Shown in pieces: positions 53,373-54,554 of a stretch of 54,554 bases of DNA. The DNA is from an uncultured Woeseiaceae bacterium (GTDB taxonomy: Bacteria; Pseudomonadota; Gammaproteobacteria; Steroidobacterales; Woeseiaceae): NCBI GenBank assembly GCA_947259985.1, contig CAMYOJ010000038.1, forward strand, positions 1-54,554. Reading direction: 5' to 3'. Made by a program: the position numbers and the translations under genes. Position 1 is the first letter of the stretch. Every line of letters begins with the position of its first letter. Below the pieces are notes generated by a model. That model had not been told where the DNA came from. It saw only the letters and a list, made by a program, of their open reading frames with translations, and ran no database searches.

Positions 53373-54554
53373 ATGTACGAAGATTCATTCGGCCTCAAAA
53401 AGAGCCCCTTTCGCGACAAAGCGACCGGGCCAGACGTATTTGTCGGGCCCCTGACAGCGAGAACGATGGCGGGCTTCAGGAAGGCCCTCACGGCGCAGGA
53501 CGCAGTCGTCACGGTCTCGGGGATCGCCGGCACAGGCAAAACCACGCTCGTCACGCGCTCGGTCGACGCATTCGACGTCAGAAAAAAAATTGTGCGCGTC
53601 AGCCGCGTGCGCATGGAAGCAGGCGACGTCCTCGAATCGCTACTCATCGTACTCGGCGTCCAGGACTACCCGGCTGGCACGATTCGACGCTTTACGGCCC
53701 TGCGCCGCAAGATGAAGGAGTTTGAGGACGCGGGTATCCGCGTGTTCGTCATTGTCGAGGACGCCCTCAGAACGGGTGTCGAGACACTGGCAGAGATAGA
53801 AGCGCTGACGGCGGCCGACGCTGGAGAATCCGATGGCGCCAGCATCGTGTTGATGGGCGACGAGCGCCTGGCGGAGTTCATGAAATCCCCGGAACTGGCT
53901 CAACTGCAGCAGCGTGTCAGGCAACGTCACCGCATCGAGCCTCTGAGCGCCCCGGAGCTGCGCGGCTACCTGCGCCATTGCTTTCGCCTGGCCGCCGGCG
54001 ATTTCGACCTGATTTTCGACAGCAAGTCCTGTGAGTTGCTGCACCATCTGAGTGGTGGCGTCCCCCGTATTGCGAACAACATCGTCGAAGCCGCCTTGAC
54101 CGCGGCCACAGCACAGGGCATTCGCCCGGTCACGGCAGAACTCGTCGCCAAGGTCGCGGCCGACGAATTCCAGCTCGACGCCGGCGATTTCGATTTCTCC
54201 GCCGACGAGGAGCCCGAACCTGTCGTGGCAAGCGCTCCCGAAGCGCTCGTGGACCCGCCACCCGAGCTCACGCCCGAGCCCGAGGCATTGCCAGAACTAT
54301 CGCCGGAGCCCGAGGCATTGCCAGAACTAACGCCGGAGCCCGAGGCATTGCCAGAGCTCGTATCGGAGCCTGAGCCCGAAATCGACTCTGCGCTCGACGA
54401 TGTTAAGGAAGCGGAACCCGTCATTGTCTTCGCGGATGAGGACGCAGAGGACGAAATTCCGGAGCTGATTCAGGACACCCTGCCGGATCTCGCGATCCTC
54501 GCGCCTGATCTCGCCGAGTCCGAACCTGCGCCGCCCGAAGAGGAGCCAACGGCG
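53373..54554 (+). CDS. ExeA-like AAA ATPase with acidic Pro-rich tail (C-terminus outside window)
   Basis: The first 394 residues are present. MYEDSFGLKKSPF is the ExeA/GspA-type N-terminus. Walker A is SGIAGTGKTTLV; a Walker B/ATPase lid region VFVIVEDALRTGVE follows, then SGGVPRIANNIVEAAL. Such ATPases serve type II secretion, pilus or exopolysaccharide assembly, where the C-terminal half contacts peptidoglycan. From about residue 280 the chain becomes acidic and proline-rich, with three 30-base tandem repeats. The frame is open to the right edge. It diverges from the efflux operon. Confidence 0.85.
   Translation, partial: MYEDSFGLKKSPFRDKATGPDVFVGPLTARTMAGFRKALTAQDAVVTVSGIAGTGKTTLVTRSVDAFDVRKKIVRVSRVRMEAGDVLESLLIVLGVQDYPAGTIRRFTALRRKMKEFEDAGIRVFVIVEDALRTGVETLAEIEALTAADAGESDGASIVLMGDERLAEFMKSPELAQLQQRVRQRHRIEPLSAPELRGYLRHCFRLAAGDFDLIFDSKSCELLHHLSGGVPRIANNIVEAALTAATAQGIRPVTAELVAKVAADEFQLDAGDFDFSADEEPEPVVASAPEALVDPPPELTPEPEALPELSPEPEALPELTPEPEALPELVSEPEPEIDSALDDVKEAEPVIVFADEDAEDEIPELIQDTLPDLAILAPDLAESEPAPPEEEPTA
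54271..54360 (+). repeat. Three tandem 30-bp repeats coding for PEPEALPEL(S/T)
   Basis: The units 54271-54300, 54301-54330 and 54331-54360 are almost identical (CGCCGGAGCCCGAGGCATTG followed by CCAGAACTA). They encode a Pro-Glu-rich ten-residue motif three times. Identity at DNA level suggests recent slipped-strand expansion and a copy number that may differ between strains. Confidence 0.85.

Noticed and set aside
53966..54424. Ser/Gly-rich minus-strand frame at the right edge
   Set aside because: Its GSGVSSGNASG repeats are the complement of the Pro-Glu repeats of the ATPase gene.

Overview
The window is GC-rich, densely coding chromosomal DNA. The order tolQ-ybgC-ruvB-ruvA-ruvC-yebC, a RelA-type ppGpp synthetase with a degenerate hydrolase half, a sucA-sucB-lpd operon, ArfB, RarD and an AGCS symporter point to an aerobic gammaproteobacterium. 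An AlkB-type alkane hydroxylase, a lipoprotein cytochrome c and many lipoproteins fit an aquatic or sediment lineage. That last step is inference, and I cannot place the organism below class level. There are no rRNA or tRNA genes, no insertion sequences, no phage genes and no CRISPR array.

Layout. 1-3.6 kb: minus-strand Tol-Pal and Holliday-junction genes plus YebC. 3.7-5.9 kb: relA. 5.9-7.3 kb: NfeD/QmcA membrane pair. 7.4-8.9 kb: Na+/alanine-type symporter. 8.9-14.5 kb: 2-oxoglutarate dehydrogenase complex. 14.6-19.5 kb: small membrane protein, cytochrome c, AlkB, outer-membrane protein, MFS carrier and ArfB. 19.5-22.1 kb: a membrane-spanning winged-helix/TPR regulator divergent from a ribbon-helix-helix (RHH) gene pair. 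22.1-25.1 kb: formate-tetrahydrofolate ligase and a PQQ-type sugar dehydrogenase. 25.1-27.7 kb: a highly ordered operator array followed by a class II Fic protein and two membrane proteins. 27.7-33.3 kb: queuosine genes queE/queC, a Tat-type SDR overlapping queC, a zinc ribbon, an alcohol dehydrogenase and two secreted proteins. 33.4-39.3 kb: DUF3300 protein, SPFH/Arc-like operon, two-component system and MOSC protein. 39.4-45.4 kb: an RHH two-gene module, M19 dipeptidase, DASS-type transporter, racemase and Zn-protease. 45.7-53.1 kb: a stand-alone EF-G gene facing a three-gene efflux operon. 53.4 kb to the end: an ExeA-like ATPase that runs off the window.

The most unusual element lies at 25184-25410, directly upstream of fic. 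Fourteen 6-bp half-sites (TGTCGA/TCGACA) form seven dyads whose axes are exactly 35 bp apart. The half-site separation alternates between 11 and 21 bp, so the full period is 70 bp. The spacing is kept even in the first unit, where the intervening sequence has diverged. I read it as a multimeric operator or repressor array for fic, not a CRISPR. Two other regulator genes have compact putative self-operators: a perfect 11-bp palindrome containing the ATG of the RHH gene at 39418, and two tandem 11-bp boxes in front of the SPFH/Arc-like operon (36261-36282). Short AT-rich, rare-codon islands sit inside otherwise GC-rich relA, fic and fusA.

Many genes are translationally coupled by ATGA-type overlaps (ybgC/tolQ, ruvC/ruvA, sucA/sucB, adaptor/RND, the 21.5-kb pair). 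Convergent genes often share their last few bases, which marks a compact genome.
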